Assembly: GCA_903895595.1 (NCBI GenBank) | Contig: CAITUP010000045.1 | Coordinates: 1 to 64,000, forward strand | DNA: 64,000 nucleotides | From: an uncultured Acetobacteraceae bacterium | GTDB lineage: Bacteria > Pseudomonadota > Alphaproteobacteria > Acetobacterales > Acetobacteraceae | Direction of reading: 5' to 3' | In this document: piece after piece, positions 8,612-17,098 of the stretch | How the letters are laid out: every line of letters starts with the position of its first letter | Position numbering within the stretch: the first letter of the stretch is position 1 | Made by a program: the position numbers and the translations under genes | The notes under the pieces: generated by a model | What the model was told of the DNA's origin: nothing | The model's database searches: none | The model's input: only the letters and a program-made list of their open reading frames with translations

Positions 8612-9235
8612 ATGATCTGGTCGTGGGTCGATTCCATTATCGGGCTTGTCGCGCAGCATCCCAATTGGGCGATGGCGGCGGCGTTCGCCGGCGCGATTAT
8701 CGAGGCTGTGGCGGTTCTCGGTATCCTCTTTCCGTGGACCTACATGCTCATGGCTGTGACGGGCGCGGCCGCCGCGGCCGGACAGTCCATGCTACCCTAT
8801 CTGCTGTTGGCCATTGCCGGCGCGGTGCTTGGCGATTTTCTGTCGTTCTGGTTCGGCGCGCGCTACGCGGACACGCTCCGCCGCATCTGGCCGTTCTCCC
8901 GCATGCCCGGGACGATGGCCCGCGCGGATTGGTTTTTCGAACGCTACGGGGTGGCGAGCGTGGCGTTGTGCCGCTTCCTGCCGGTGTTGCGATCGACGGT
9001 TCCCTTGGTCGCGGGGATGGCCGGGATGCAACGGCAACGGTTCCTGCTGGCCAATGTCGCCTCGGCTTTCGTCTGGGCGCCGGCGCATGTGTATCCCGCG
9101 CAGTTCGCCGGCATGACGCTGGGCGCGCTGCGGGACGGCGATTGGATCGCGGTGTCCTTCTGGGGCGCGATGCTGCTGTTCTGCTTCGCCGGGTTCTGGC
9201 TGCTCCACCGCCTCGTGGTCGCGCGGGCACGATGA
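8612..9235 (+). CDS. DedA/VTT-domain membrane protein
   Basis: 207 residues with several membrane segments. DedA signatures are visible: an early acidic region (GAIIEAVAVLGILFPWTYML), FWFGARYAD, and RFLPVLRSTVPLVAGMAGM, which matches the conserved F-x-P-x-R-x-x-x-P-x-x-A-G. The family is linked to lipid scrambling and proton-dependent membrane homeostasis. Its stop overlaps the next start (ATGA at 9232-9235), making it the first of four coupled genes. Confidence 0.88.
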   Translation: MIWSWVDSIIGLVAQHPNWAMAAAFAGAIIEAVAVLGILFPWTYMLMAVTGAAAAAGQSMLPYLLLAIAGAVLGDFLSFWFGARYADTLRRIWPFSRMPGTMARADWFFERYGVASVALCRFLPVLRSTVPLVAGMAGMQRQRFLLANVASAFVWAPAHVYPAQFAGMTLGALRDGDWIAVSFWGAMLLFCFAGFWLLHRLVVARAR

Positions 9236-9960
9236 GGCACGCATCGGTCGCGGTCGTCGGCGCGGGCGACTACATCGGCGGCGCCATCGCGCGGCGGTTT
9301 GCCCGCGAGGGCTACATCGTTCATTGCGGCCGGCGAAATGGCGACAAGCTTGCGCCCTTGATCGCTGAAATCGAAACGGCTGGCGGTGTCTGCACCGGTC
9401 GCTCCCTGGATGCGCGGCAGGAAGACGACGTCGCCGCCTTCATGCGGGAAGCCGACTCCGTGGCACCGCTCGAGGTCGCGATCTTCAACGTCGGCGCCAA
9501 CGTGAATTTTCCCGCGTTGGAGACCACGGAACGGGTATTCAGGAAAGTCTGGGAACTCGCATGTTACGCCGGGTTCCTGACCGGGCGGGAGGCCGCGCGG
9601 ACGATGCTGCCGCATGGAAGCGGGTCGATCTTTTTCACCGGCGCGACCGCCAGCATGCGGGGCGGTAAGGGATACGCGGCGTTCGCATCCGCGAAATTCG
9701 GGCTACGCGCGGTGGCACAAAGCTTCGCGCGGGAACTCGGGCCGCAAAACATCCACGTCGCGCATCTGGTGATCGACGGGGGCGTGGACACCGCCTGGGT
9801 CCGCGAACGCATCCGTAAAAGCGGGCGGGAGGACCGGCTGGAACCCGACCGCCTGATGCGGCCGGAAACCATCGCGGACGCTTATTGGGCGCTGCACCGA
9901 CAGCCGCGCGACGGCTGGACCCACGAGATGGATTTGCGCCCGTACGGGGAGAGTTGGTGA
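9232..9960 (+). CDS. SDR-family protein with an atypical active site
   Basis: 242 residues. The N-terminal nucleotide site is VVGAGDYIGGAIARRF. In the active-site region, the position four before the catalytic Lys is Phe (GKGYAAFASAKFGLRAVAQ), so the classic YxxxK Tyr is not in place, although a Tyr sits three residues earlier. Related SDRs with this substitution exist, so it is probably a family trait rather than damage. The start overlaps dedA by 4 bases and its stop overlaps the next start (TGATG). Confidence 0.8.
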   Translation: MRHASVAVVGAGDYIGGAIARRFAREGYIVHCGRRNGDKLAPLIAEIETAGGVCTGRSLDARQEDDVAAFMREADSVAPLEVAIFNVGANVNFPALETTERVFRKVWELACYAGFLTGREAARTMLPHGSGSIFFTGATASMRGGKGYAAFASAKFGLRAVAQSFARELGPQNIHVAHLVIDGGVDTAWVRERIRKSGREDRLEPDRLMRPETIADAYWALHRQPRDGWTHEMDLRPYGESW

Positions 9961-10568
9961 TGCCGCTTGTGGAATTCCACTTCGATTTCGGCAGTCCCAA
10001 CGCCTATTTGTCGCACCGTGTGATTCCTTCGATCGAGGCCCGCACCGGCGCCCGCTTCGTTTACGTGCCTGTGCTGCTCGGCGGCGTGTTCAAGGCGACC
10101 GGCAATCGGTCTCCGATGGAGGCCTTCGCCGGTATAAAAAACAAACCGGAATACGCGGCGCTGGAAACGCAACGCTTCGTCGCGCGCCATGGGCTGACGC
10201 ACTACACGCGCAACCCGTTTTTCCCCGTGAACACGCTGCGCATTATGCGTGGCGCGGTGGCGGCGGAGATGGAAGGGCTGCTGCCGGCCTATGTGGAGGC
10301 CGTGTACCACCACATGTGGGAAGAGCCGAAGAAGATGGACGAACCGGAGGTCATAAAGGCCGCGCTGGATACCGCCAGCCTTGATGGCGCGCACTGGCTT
10401 GCACGGGCGGACGATCCGGCCGTGAAGGCGCGGCTGGTGGCGAATACCGACGATTCGGTCGCCCGCGGCTGCTTCGGATCGCCCACGTTTTTCGTGGATG
10501 GAGACATCTACTTCGGCAAAGACCGACTACGGGAGGTCGAGGAGGCGATCGTGGAACGCCGCGCATGA
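9960..10568 (+). CDS. 2-hydroxychromene-2-carboxylate isomerase-like DsbA-family protein
   Basis: 202 residues with a thioredoxin-like fold of the kappa-GST/HCCA isomerase group. The N-terminal FHFDFGSPNAYLSHRVIPSI holds the active Ser, and GCFGSPTFFVDGDIYFGKDR near the C-terminus is the cis-Pro glutathione-site signature. Family members isomerise glutathione-bound intermediates in polycyclic aromatic degradation. Its start overlaps the SDR stop and its stop overlaps the flavoprotein start, so the three are probably translated together. Confidence 0.88.
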   Translation: MPLVEFHFDFGSPNAYLSHRVIPSIEARTGARFVYVPVLLGGVFKATGNRSPMEAFAGIKNKPEYAALETQRFVARHGLTHYTRNPFFPVNTLRIMRGAVAAEMEGLLPAYVEAVYHHMWEEPKKMDEPEVIKAALDTASLDGAHWLARADDPAVKARLVANTDDSVARGCFGSPTFFVDGDIYFGKDRLREVEEAIVERRA

Positions 10569-11092
10569 CGCACGAAGGCTTCGACACGGTCTATCTGATC
10601 CTCAGCGGCACCACGACCGCCGCGCGCTGCCCGGAAATTCTGCGGGGGCTGGTGGGGCTGGGGTTTGCCTCGGTCCTGGCCATCCCGACCGAACACGCGG
10701 CGCGCACGGTGTCCGGCCGGGAACTGGCGGATGTGCCGGGGGCGCAACTCGTGGAATCGTATTTCGATCTGGCGATAAGGCCGAGGCCGCCGCGCGGGGT
10801 GGTACTGTTCGCGCCGTGCAGCTTCAACTCGTTGAACAAGCTGGCGGCGGGCGTGGCGGATACCCTGGCGTTGTCGGTGGTAGCAGAGGCCATCGGGCGG
10901 CGGACGCCGGTGATCGTGGCGCCTTCTTTGAACCAGCCGTTGCTGGATCATCCGGTGGCGCGGGCGTCGTTGCGGACTCTGCCCAGCTGGGGGGTGACGC
11001 TGGTGGGGCCTGTGGATACGGGGGATGGGCCTCGGCTGGCGCCGACGGAGCAGTTGCTGGATGCGGTGCGGCCGCTCGTCGCTGGCCGCTGA
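10565..11092 (+). CDS. HFCD-family flavoprotein (phosphopantothenoylcysteine decarboxylase-like)
   Basis: 175 residues. CSFNSLNKLAAGVADTLAL and VAPSLNQPLLDHP correspond to the family's substrate-binding P-x-S-A-N-T and A-P-A-M-N-x-x-M-x-x-x-P motifs. The N-terminal LSGTTTAARCPEILRGL fits FMN binding. Standalone members decarboxylate cysteine-derived peptides or prenylate flavins (UbiX-like). The order DedA-SDR-isomerase-flavoprotein gives no clear substrate. It starts with a 4-base ATGA overlap. Confidence 0.75.
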   Translation: MTHEGFDTVYLILSGTTTAARCPEILRGLVGLGFASVLAIPTEHAARTVSGRELADVPGAQLVESYFDLAIRPRPPRGVVLFAPCSFNSLNKLAAGVADTLALSVVAEAIGRRTPVIVAPSLNQPLLDHPVARASLRTLPSWGVTLVGPVDTGDGPRLAPTEQLLDAVRPLVAGR

Positions 11093-11112
11093 TTGCCGAC
11101 CGCTCGGGAAAG

Positions 11113-12381
11113 TCACCCCAATCCGAATTTCAGCACCGACAACCCCGCGATCAGCCAGACGGCCCCCGGAACCTCCCGCCCTCGTCCCGCCGCCAGCTTG
11201 ATCGCGGCATGGGCGATGAACCCCAGCCCGATGCCGGTAGCGATGGAGAACGTGAACGGCATCGCCAGCGTCAGCACGACCGCCGGGATCGCATCGGTCG
11301 CATCGTCCCAGTTCAGGTCGCGCAGCGCCGCGGCCATCAGGCAGGCGACGAACAGCAGCGCCGGCGCGGTTGCGAAGGCGGGGATGGCAGTGGCGAGGGG
11401 GGCGAAGAACAGGGTGAGCAGGAACAGCACGGCGACGGTCACAGCAGTCAGTCCGGTGCGGCCGCCGGCCTGGATGCCGGCCGCGCTCTCGATGTAGCTC
11501 GTGGTGGTGCTGGTGCCGAGCAGGGCGCCGAGGATGGCGCCGCCGGAGTCGGCGAGCAGGGCTTCTCGCAGGCGCGGTACGGTGCCGTCGGGGCGGACCA
11601 GACCGGCGCGTTGGGTGGTGGCGATCAGCGTGCCCGCGTTATCCAGGACGTCCACCAGGAAGAACGTCAGCACCACGACCGGCACGCCGAGGCGCAGCGC
11701 GCCGGGAATGTCCAGTTGCAGGAAGGTGGGCGCCAAGGACGGCGGCATGGCGACGATGCCGTGGAAGCTGGTCAGCCCGAGCGGTATGCCGATGGCGGAT
11801 ATGGACAAAATGCCGATCAGGATGGCGCCAGGCACGCGGCGGGCGGACAGGCCTGCGATGACCAGAAACCCCAGGCAGGACAGCAGAGTGGTTGGCGTGC
11901 CGAGGTGGCCGAGTGTCACCAAAGTCGCGGGATCGGCCACGACGACGCCCATTTCCTTCAGGCCGATCAGGCCGAGAAACAGGCCGATGCCGGCGCCGAT
12001 CCCCAGTTTCAACGACGTGGGAATGGCGACGATCAGCCACTCCCGCACGCGCAGCAGGCTGACGATCAGGAACAGGATGCCGGACAGGAACACCGCGCCC
12101 AAGGCGGTCTGCCAGGGGATGCCCATGCCTTTGACGACGACGAAGGTGAAATAGGCGTTCAGCCCCATGCCGGGGGCGAGCGCCAGCGGTAGGTTGGCGA
12201 ACAGCCCCATCGCCGCCGACCCGATCGCGGCGGCGAGGCAGGTGGCGACAAACGCCGCGCCGGGATCGATGCCCGACACGGCCAGGATCGAGGGATTGAC
12301 CACGACGATATACGCCATGGTCAACCATGTGGTGGCGCCGGCCAGGAGTTCCGTGCGGATGGAAACGCCCGGGCCGAACAT
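11113..12381 (-). CDS. NCS2/AzgA-type purine permease
   Basis: 422 residues and about 12 or more membrane helices. LAGATTWLTMAYIVVVNPSIL and LALAPGMGLNAYF at the N-terminus are hallmarks of the AzgA-like (adenine/guanine/hypoxanthine) branch of nucleobase:cation symporters. GTSTTTSYIESAAGIQAGGR is the conserved substrate-site loop. It is last in a minus-strand set, 4 bases after the SMP-30 gene. Co-transcription with a lactonase suggests uptake of something other than a simple purine, but this is speculative. Confidence 0.9.
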   Translation of the reverse strand: MFGPGVSIRTELLAGATTWLTMAYIVVVNPSILAVSGIDPGAAFVATCLAAAIGSAAMGLFANLPLALAPGMGLNAYFTFVVVKGMGIPWQTALGAVFLSGILFLIVSLLRVREWLIVAIPTSLKLGIGAGIGLFLGLIGLKEMGVVVADPATLVTLGHLGTPTTLLSCLGFLVIAGLSARRVPGAILIGILSISAIGIPLGLTSFHGIVAMPPSLAPTFLQLDIPGALRLGVPVVVLTFFLVDVLDNAGTLIATTQRAGLVRPDGTVPRLREALLADSGGAILGALLGTSTTTSYIESAAGIQAGGRTGLTAVTVAVLFLLTLFFAPLATAIPAFATAPALLFVACLMAAALRDLNWDDATDAIPAVVLTLAMPFTFSIATGIGLGFIAHAAIKLAAGRGREVPGAVWLIAGLSVLKFGLG

Positions 12382-12385
12382 TGCC

Positions 12386-13333
12386 TCAGCCCCCCAACGC
12401 GCCTTGGGTGTTCACATACAGCGAATACAGCCCGTGGCTCGCCGCCATGAACAGCCGGTTGCGGAACCGTCCGCCGAAGCACAGGTTCGCGCAGCGCTCC
12501 GGCAGTGCGATGTGGCCGATCGGTTGCGCATGCGTGTTGAACACCCGCACTCCGTCCAGCGCCGGATCGCCCATACCCCAGCCGCACCACAGATTGCCGT
12601 CGATATCCACCCGGAACCCATCCGGAGTCCCCGGTCCGGCATCGATGAACACGCGTTGCTTGGTTATCTTCTTCCCATCGTCGCTCACGTCGAACGCCAC
12701 GATCTTGCGGGTCGGCATCGCGCGCGACGCGACGACATACAGAATCTTTTCGTCCGGGGAGAACGCCAGCCCGTTCGGACCCTCGATGTCGTCGGACATC
12801 ATCGTGGCGTGGCCGGTCTGCCCGTCGATCCGGTAAACGGCCATTTTCAGTTCGGCGTCGGCTTTCTCGCCTTCATAATAGCCGCTGATGCCGAACGCGG
12901 GGTCGGTGAACCAGATCGATCCGTCGGATTTCACCACCACATCGTTGGGGGAGTTCAGGCGTTTGCCCTGGTAGCTGTCCATCAGCACGGTGATGGAGCC
13001 GTCGTATTCCGTGCGGGTGACACGACGGCCGCGATGCTCGCACGTGACCAACCGGCCCTGGCGATCGCGGGTGTTGCCATTGGCGTTCCAGGACGTTTTA
13101 CGGAAGACGGAGACGACGCCGGTTTCCTCCTCCCATTTCAAAATGCGGTCGTTGGGGATGTCGCTCCATAAAACGTAGCGCCCGTCGCCGACATAGACCG
13201 GGCCCTCGGACCAGCGGGCACCGGTATAAAGGCGTTCGACGGATGCCAGTGGCAGCCGGTAGGCGTTGAAGCTGGGGTCGAGCACTTGCACGGCGGGGTC
13301 CGGGTAGCGCTGGCTGGGTTCCCATGCGGTCAT
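12386..13333 (-). CDS. SMP-30/gluconolactonase family protein
   Basis: 315 residues of a six-bladed propeller. Metal-ligand signatures include RWSEGPVYV (Glu), KRLNSPNDVVVKSDGSIWF (Asn) and GPGTPDGFRVDIDGNLWC (Asp). FTDPAFGISGYYEGEKA is typical of the gluconolactonase branch. It hydrolyses sugar or other lactones. No export signal is seen. The ATG at 13333 follows the stop of the LLM gene by 62 bases that contain a REP-like palindrome, so transcription from upstream is possible but not certain. Confidence 0.9.
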   Translation of the reverse strand: MTAWEPSQRYPDPAVQVLDPSFNAYRLPLASVERLYTGARWSEGPVYVGDGRYVLWSDIPNDRILKWEEETGVVSVFRKTSWNANGNTRDRQGRLVTCEHRGRRVTRTEYDGSITVLMDSYQGKRLNSPNDVVVKSDGSIWFTDPAFGISGYYEGEKADAELKMAVYRIDGQTGHATMMSDDIEGPNGLAFSPDEKILYVVASRAMPTRKIVAFDVSDDGKKITKQRVFIDAGPGTPDGFRVDIDGNLWCGWGMGDPALDGVRVFNTHAQPIGHIALPERCANLCFGGRFRNRLFMAASHGLYSLYVNTQGALGG

Positions 13334-13363
13334 TGGTTTCGTCCTTCTTGGTTCCAAATCGTC

Positions 13364-13386
13364 ATGGTCGGGTGCATCCCGACTAT
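13364..13386. repeat. REP-like palindrome between the LLM and SMP-30 genes
   Basis: Arms ATGGTCGGG (13364-13372) and CCCGACTAT (13378-13386) flank a TGCAT loop, with one arm mismatch. This is the same family as copies at 72, 40512 and 56457. Confidence 0.6.
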
Positions 13387-13395
13387 GAAGGGGCG

Positions 13396-14220
13396 TCAGA
13401 TCAAGCCGCGGATCGTTTCCAACTGGCCGGGATCGTCGGCCGGCACCACGCACAACACGTCGTCGACGCCCAAATCCTCGATCCGTTTCAGCCGGTCCTT
13501 CGCCTCCGCGGGGGAGCAATAGAGCGAAATTTTCGGCACATGGCTCGAAATCCCCACCACCGGATCGGGCCGGAAATCGGTGAACACATTGGCGAGGATG
13601 ACGCGCTTGCCGCCGGCCTTGCGATACATCTCCACCCCCAGGCCAAGGTCTTCCATCGACCCGTGGATGCCCGACGCGATCCAACCCTGGCAATGCTGCG
13701 CCGCGAGGTTGATCCAGCGCTGGCTGCGCCACGCCCCCAGCATCACCGGCGGCCCGCCTGCGGTGCCGGGCCAGAGGGAGATGGCGGGGCCATACACCGG
13801 TTCCTCGTTCCACACCTTCCGCATGACTTCCAGATAGGCGGGCAGGGTCTTGAAGCGGGCGTCGTAATCCGCCTGCACCGCGTCGAAGTCGTGCTTGGTC
13901 GATCCGCTGCCGACCCCGAACCGCAGACGCCCGCCGGCCAGCAGATGCAGGGTCTGCACGCGATGCGCATGCTCGACCGGATGGCGCAGCGGAATTTGCA
14001 CCACGCAGGTGCCGAGTTCGATGCGCTTGGTCGCCGTGGCCAGCGCGCCCAACAGGATCAGCGGATCGAGTGTCGGCCAGCCGCGGGCGAACGCGTCGGT
14101 GACCCACAGACCCTCGAACCCCAGATTTTCGACGTTTTGCGCGATGCCGACGAGCTGCTCCAGCACCGGCTCGCCATTATCGGCGAGCTTGCGGGGGATG
14201 GCGACGATTCCGAGTTTCAT
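13396..14220 (-). CDS. LLM-class F420/flavin-dependent oxidoreductase
   Basis: 274 residues with a luciferase-like TIM barrel. EGLWVTDAFARGWPTLDPLI, ELGTCVVQIPLRHPVEHA and GGRLRFGVGSGSTKHDFDAV are characteristic of the F420-dependent-type subgroup. The cofactor cannot be told from sequence alone. It lies 42 bases downstream of the enoyl-CoA hydratase gene and upstream of SMP-30, suggesting a catabolic operon. Confidence 0.85.
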   Translation of the reverse strand: MKLGIVAIPRKLADNGEPVLEQLVGIAQNVENLGFEGLWVTDAFARGWPTLDPLILLGALATATKRIELGTCVVQIPLRHPVEHAHRVQTLHLLAGGRLRFGVGSGSTKHDFDAVQADYDARFKTLPAYLEVMRKVWNEEPVYGPAISLWPGTAGGPPVMLGAWRSQRWINLAAQHCQGWIASGIHGSMEDLGLGVEMYRKAGGKRVILANVFTDFRPDPVVGISSHVPKISLYCSPAEAKDRLKRIEDLGVDDVLCVVPADDPGQLETIRGLI

Positions 14221-14262
14221 GGAGGTGTCCTGTCCGTTGTTGGCCGCGATCCTACGGCCGGT

Positions 14263-15060
14263 TCAGCGGCCGGTAAACTTGGCGGCCCGCTTCTCCCGGA
14301 ATGCCGTCACACCCTCGGTATGGTCGGACGTCATGCCGGCCTGCATCTGCAATTGGGATTCCCGGCTGAGCTGCTGCTGATACGTGTTTTCCAGGCTGTC
14401 CCACGTCATGCGCCGGATCATCCCCAGCGAGCGCGGCCCGTTCGCCAGCCGCTGCGCGATGTCCATGGCGACCGGCATCAGCTCGGCGTCGTCCACGCAG
14501 CGGTTGATCAGGCCCCATTCCAGCGCCGTTTCGGCCGGCAGCAGTTCGGCCATCAGCATCAGTTCCATGGCGCGCGCCATCCCGATCAGGCGCGGCAGAA
14601 CCCAGGATGAACCGCCGTCCGGCACCAGCCCGATGCGGGCGAAGGCTTGCAGGAAGGACGCCGATTTCGCCGCGATCCGCATATCGCCGGACAGCGCGAG
14701 GCTCATGCCCACCCCGGCGGCGATGCCGTTGATGGCGGTCACGATGGGGATTTCGAAATGGCGCAGCCGGACGAAGAACGGATTGTACCACGTCTCCAGC
14801 GAGCTCTTCGTCTCCCCGCGCAGTTCCGCCGCTCGGTCGCGCGCTTTGGCATTGGGGTCGTTGAGATTGGCACCGGAGGAGAACGCGCGGCCGGCGCCGG
14901 TGATCACCAGACAGCGGGCCGGGCCGGCTTCGACCGCGTCCAGCGCTTCGGTCATGTCCGCGCGCAGATAAGTGCCGAAGGCGTTCAGTACGGACGGATC
15001 GTTCAGCGTCAGCAGCGCGACGTTGTCGCGGTATTCGAGGGTGATGCGGTCGTGTTTCAT
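14263..15060 (-). CDS. Enoyl-CoA hydratase/isomerase, PaaG-like
   Basis: 265 residues from the ATG at 15060; an upstream extension in frame is unlikely coding. Crotonase oxyanion-hole motifs are GRAFSSGANLND and NGIAAGVGMSLALSGDMRI. In the catalytic region it reads LQAFARIGLVPDGGSSWVLP. The hydratase Glu is absent but the Asp of VPDGG is kept, as in PaaG-type isomerases of phenylacetyl-CoA breakdown. It probably isomerises a double bond or epoxide of an acyl-CoA. It is the first gene of the set ending with the NCS2 permease. Confidence 0.85.
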   Translation of the reverse strand: MKHDRITLEYRDNVALLTLNDPSVLNAFGTYLRADMTEALDAVEAGPARCLVITGAGRAFSSGANLNDPNAKARDRAAELRGETKSSLETWYNPFFVRLRHFEIPIVTAINGIAAGVGMSLALSGDMRIAAKSASFLQAFARIGLVPDGGSSWVLPRLIGMARAMELMLMAELLPAETALEWGLINRCVDDAELMPVAMDIAQRLANGPRSLGMIRRMTWDSLENTYQQQLSRESQLQMQAGMTSDHTEGVTAFREKRAAKFTGR

Positions 15061-15445
15061 GGTTTCCGGTCCTGGACGTTCGAGATTGGCCACCTTGTTA
15101 AGGCGGCGAGCGGTGACGCACAATCGGTGGAACCCTGGCAAAAGGGTGCGTCTTTGGACAACAATGCCTTCCCGATCTCGACCATGGCTGCTTCGCGACC
15201 GCGGGAGCCATCGGATCATGGGCCGACGCTCTGTCAATCCTTCGGTCAAGCCGAACCTCGGCAGCTCCAGGGGAAACCTAGCTTATCCGCAACGGGTCCG
15301 CCACGTTCGATCTGGGCGACGCCTTGGAATGCGCGGCCAAAATGGTGAAACTGTTCGTCAGCGGTACCGGCGGCTCCGACAGGAATGAGGCGCGGACGAT
15401 GGTCCGCCGCCTGTTGCCGGACGCGGACCAGACGGCCGGCAACGC
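15061..15445. other. Gap without a convincing gene
   Basis: This 385-base gap lies between the PaaG-like gene and the end of the TPR gene. A short plus-strand frame (ATG 15342, stop 15465-15467, 41 residues, beginning MVKLFVSGTGGSDRNEA) reads plausibly but has no ribosome site and overlaps the TPR 3' end. I see no clear promoter or RNA. Confidence 0.4.
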
Positions 15446-16423
15446 CTACGGCGTACGCAGACCATAGATGCGGTACGTCGCACCGACATTCGGGTTGATT
15501 TTCGTCGCTGCACCGATGTCGCGATCGGCCGCGGCTTTGTCGTTTTGCATCCGATACGCCAAACCACGCCCGTACTGCGCAATATAATACCCGGGCGTTA
15601 GTTCCAAAGCCCGGCTGTAATCCTGGATCGCATCCTTCGGCCGGCCAAGCTTCAGCATCACCACTCCGCGACGGTGTAGGGTCACGTCGTCATCGGGACG
15701 CAACTTCAACGACTGATTGCAGTCGGATAGCGCCGGTTGCAATTGCCCGACTATGGCCCGCGCGAGACAACGCATGCTCAACGCGGTTGGCTCGTTCGGC
15801 TCGATGCGGATCGCCTGATCGTGATCGCGCAAGGCGCGCTCGTATTGCCCCAGCGCCATGTAGTTCTGGGCGCGTTCGCTATAGGCCAGGACGTATAGCG
15901 GCAGCAGCCGGATCGCCTGATCCTGATCCTGAATGGCGCGCTCGGGCTGATGCATAAAACGGTACGCCAGACCACGTAGCGCAAAGTCCCTGGCAGAGTT
16001 CGGGTCGATCCGGATGGCCTGATCGTAATCCCTGATGGCCGCCGCGAAATCACCCTTGGCGGTATAGGCATTGGCACGCGCGGTAAAGGCAGCGCCTGCG
16101 TTCGGATCGATGCGCGTGGCCAGATCGAAATCCTTGATCGCCCTATCGACCGTGCCCGCCTTGATCCCCACGTCGATGCCGATGTCTCGAGCCTGGTCGA
16201 ACCGGCGTTGTCCCCGCTTGGTCAGCCCAGCCACAAGGTTCTGGCTCGTCGCCGGCTGGTTCGGCTCAAGCACGCCAAGGCAGTCGGCTATCGTCAGACC
16301 TGGAATAGCGATTTCCTGGCACTGTTTGACCTGGCTTCCGGTTGTTTGGGCGATCGCAGCCCCGCCGTCCGCCAGCACCGCGACGGCGATCCAGGCCAAG
16401 CGCAGGCGCTGTCTCCGGGTCAT
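15446..16423 (-). CDS. Secreted or periplasmic TPR-repeat protein
   Basis: 325 residues from the ATG at 16423. A signal-like N-terminus (LRLAWIAVAVLADGGAAIAQ) leads into about seven tandem TPR units, each with a pattern like A-I-x-D-Y-D-Q-A-I-R-I-D-P-N (for example AAIRDYDQAIRIDPNSA). The repeats form a protein-binding superhelix. The start is one base after the stop of the upstream unknown gene (TAGCATG), so the two are coupled. Partner and process unknown. Confidence 0.85.
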   Translation of the reverse strand: MTRRQRLRLAWIAVAVLADGGAAIAQTTGSQVKQCQEIAIPGLTIADCLGVLEPNQPATSQNLVAGLTKRGQRRFDQARDIGIDVGIKAGTVDRAIKDFDLATRIDPNAGAAFTARANAYTAKGDFAAAIRDYDQAIRIDPNSARDFALRGLAYRFMHQPERAIQDQDQAIRLLPLYVLAYSERAQNYMALGQYERALRDHDQAIRIEPNEPTALSMRCLARAIVGQLQPALSDCNQSLKLRPDDDVTLHRRGVVMLKLGRPKDAIQDYSRALELTPGYYIAQYGRGLAYRMQNDKAAADRDIGAATKINPNVGATYRIYGLRTP

Positions 16424-16424
16424 G

Positions 16425-16895
16425 CTATCGATCCAGGCGTTCGGCGGGTGAAGCCACGGGATCGTTGCCCACGCGTCCGATCGCACGGAATGCCGATCCG
16501 CCGGCCCGAGCCTTTGGGCAGGTGGCCGGCTTATACCGGCGCACCGCCGCGGCCACCGACGCCTGCAAATCCAGCGGCATGATTTCCTGCACGGCCGATC
16601 GTTCCCCGTTTTCGGTGCGATACAACTCATGGAAATACCGCACCGGCATGGTGTCAACCCCTGGCAGCATCGCCTTCACGATCAGCCGGTCGACCAACTG
16701 CACCTCATGACTGTAAACCGTGTGCGTTTCAGCCGTATTGCTGGAATTGCCGCTGGGCTCCCGATACGCCATGCCGATTCCTTGCACAGCGTAAGGCGCA
16801 TCCGTCGCCGGGTCGAAGACCGAGTTAATGTGGTCGCTGGAATCGGTCCACAACGAATGCAAAACATCTTCATGTTCGATAACGTAGTGGCTCAT
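16425..16895 (-). CDS. Unknown protein coupled to the TPR protein
   Basis: 156 residues from the ATG at 16895 (MSHYVIEHEDVLHSLWTDSS). The frame stays open further upstream, but that part is Arg-rich and less protein-like, so the start is uncertain. No membrane segment or known motif is recognised. The central part (HTVYSHEVQLVDRLIVKAML) looks like beta strands, and the tail contains VAAAVRRYKPATCPKARA. Its stop is one base from the TPR start, implying a shared job. Function not assigned. Confidence 0.5.
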   Translation of the reverse strand: MSHYVIEHEDVLHSLWTDSSDHINSVFDPATDAPYAVQGIGMAYREPSGNSSNTAETHTVYSHEVQLVDRLIVKAMLPGVDTMPVRYFHELYRTENGERSAVQEIMPLDLQASVAAAVRRYKPATCPKARAGGSAFRAIGRVGNDPVASPAERLDR

Positions 16896-17098
16896 CCTGT
16901 ACCGTACGATATTTGACCAAGCCGCCGTTGGTGAAGCGCCGCGCCATGAAGATAGGCGTGAAACCGGCGGGCTGCCCGCGCCCGCACGCCGCTGCCCGAT
17001 GGATGGCGTATCGCTCACCATCGTTCGTCGGCCCTTCCGCCTTCGAAGCCGAAGGCCGAACACCGATATCTCTGTACCGCCGAGCATCGGTTCGGATC

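Noticed and set aside
15342-15467. 41-residue plus-strand ORF beginning MVKLFVSGTGG
   Set aside because: No ribosome site, no homologue recognised, and it overlaps the end of the TPR gene in antisense. It may be a remnant but is not supported as a gene.
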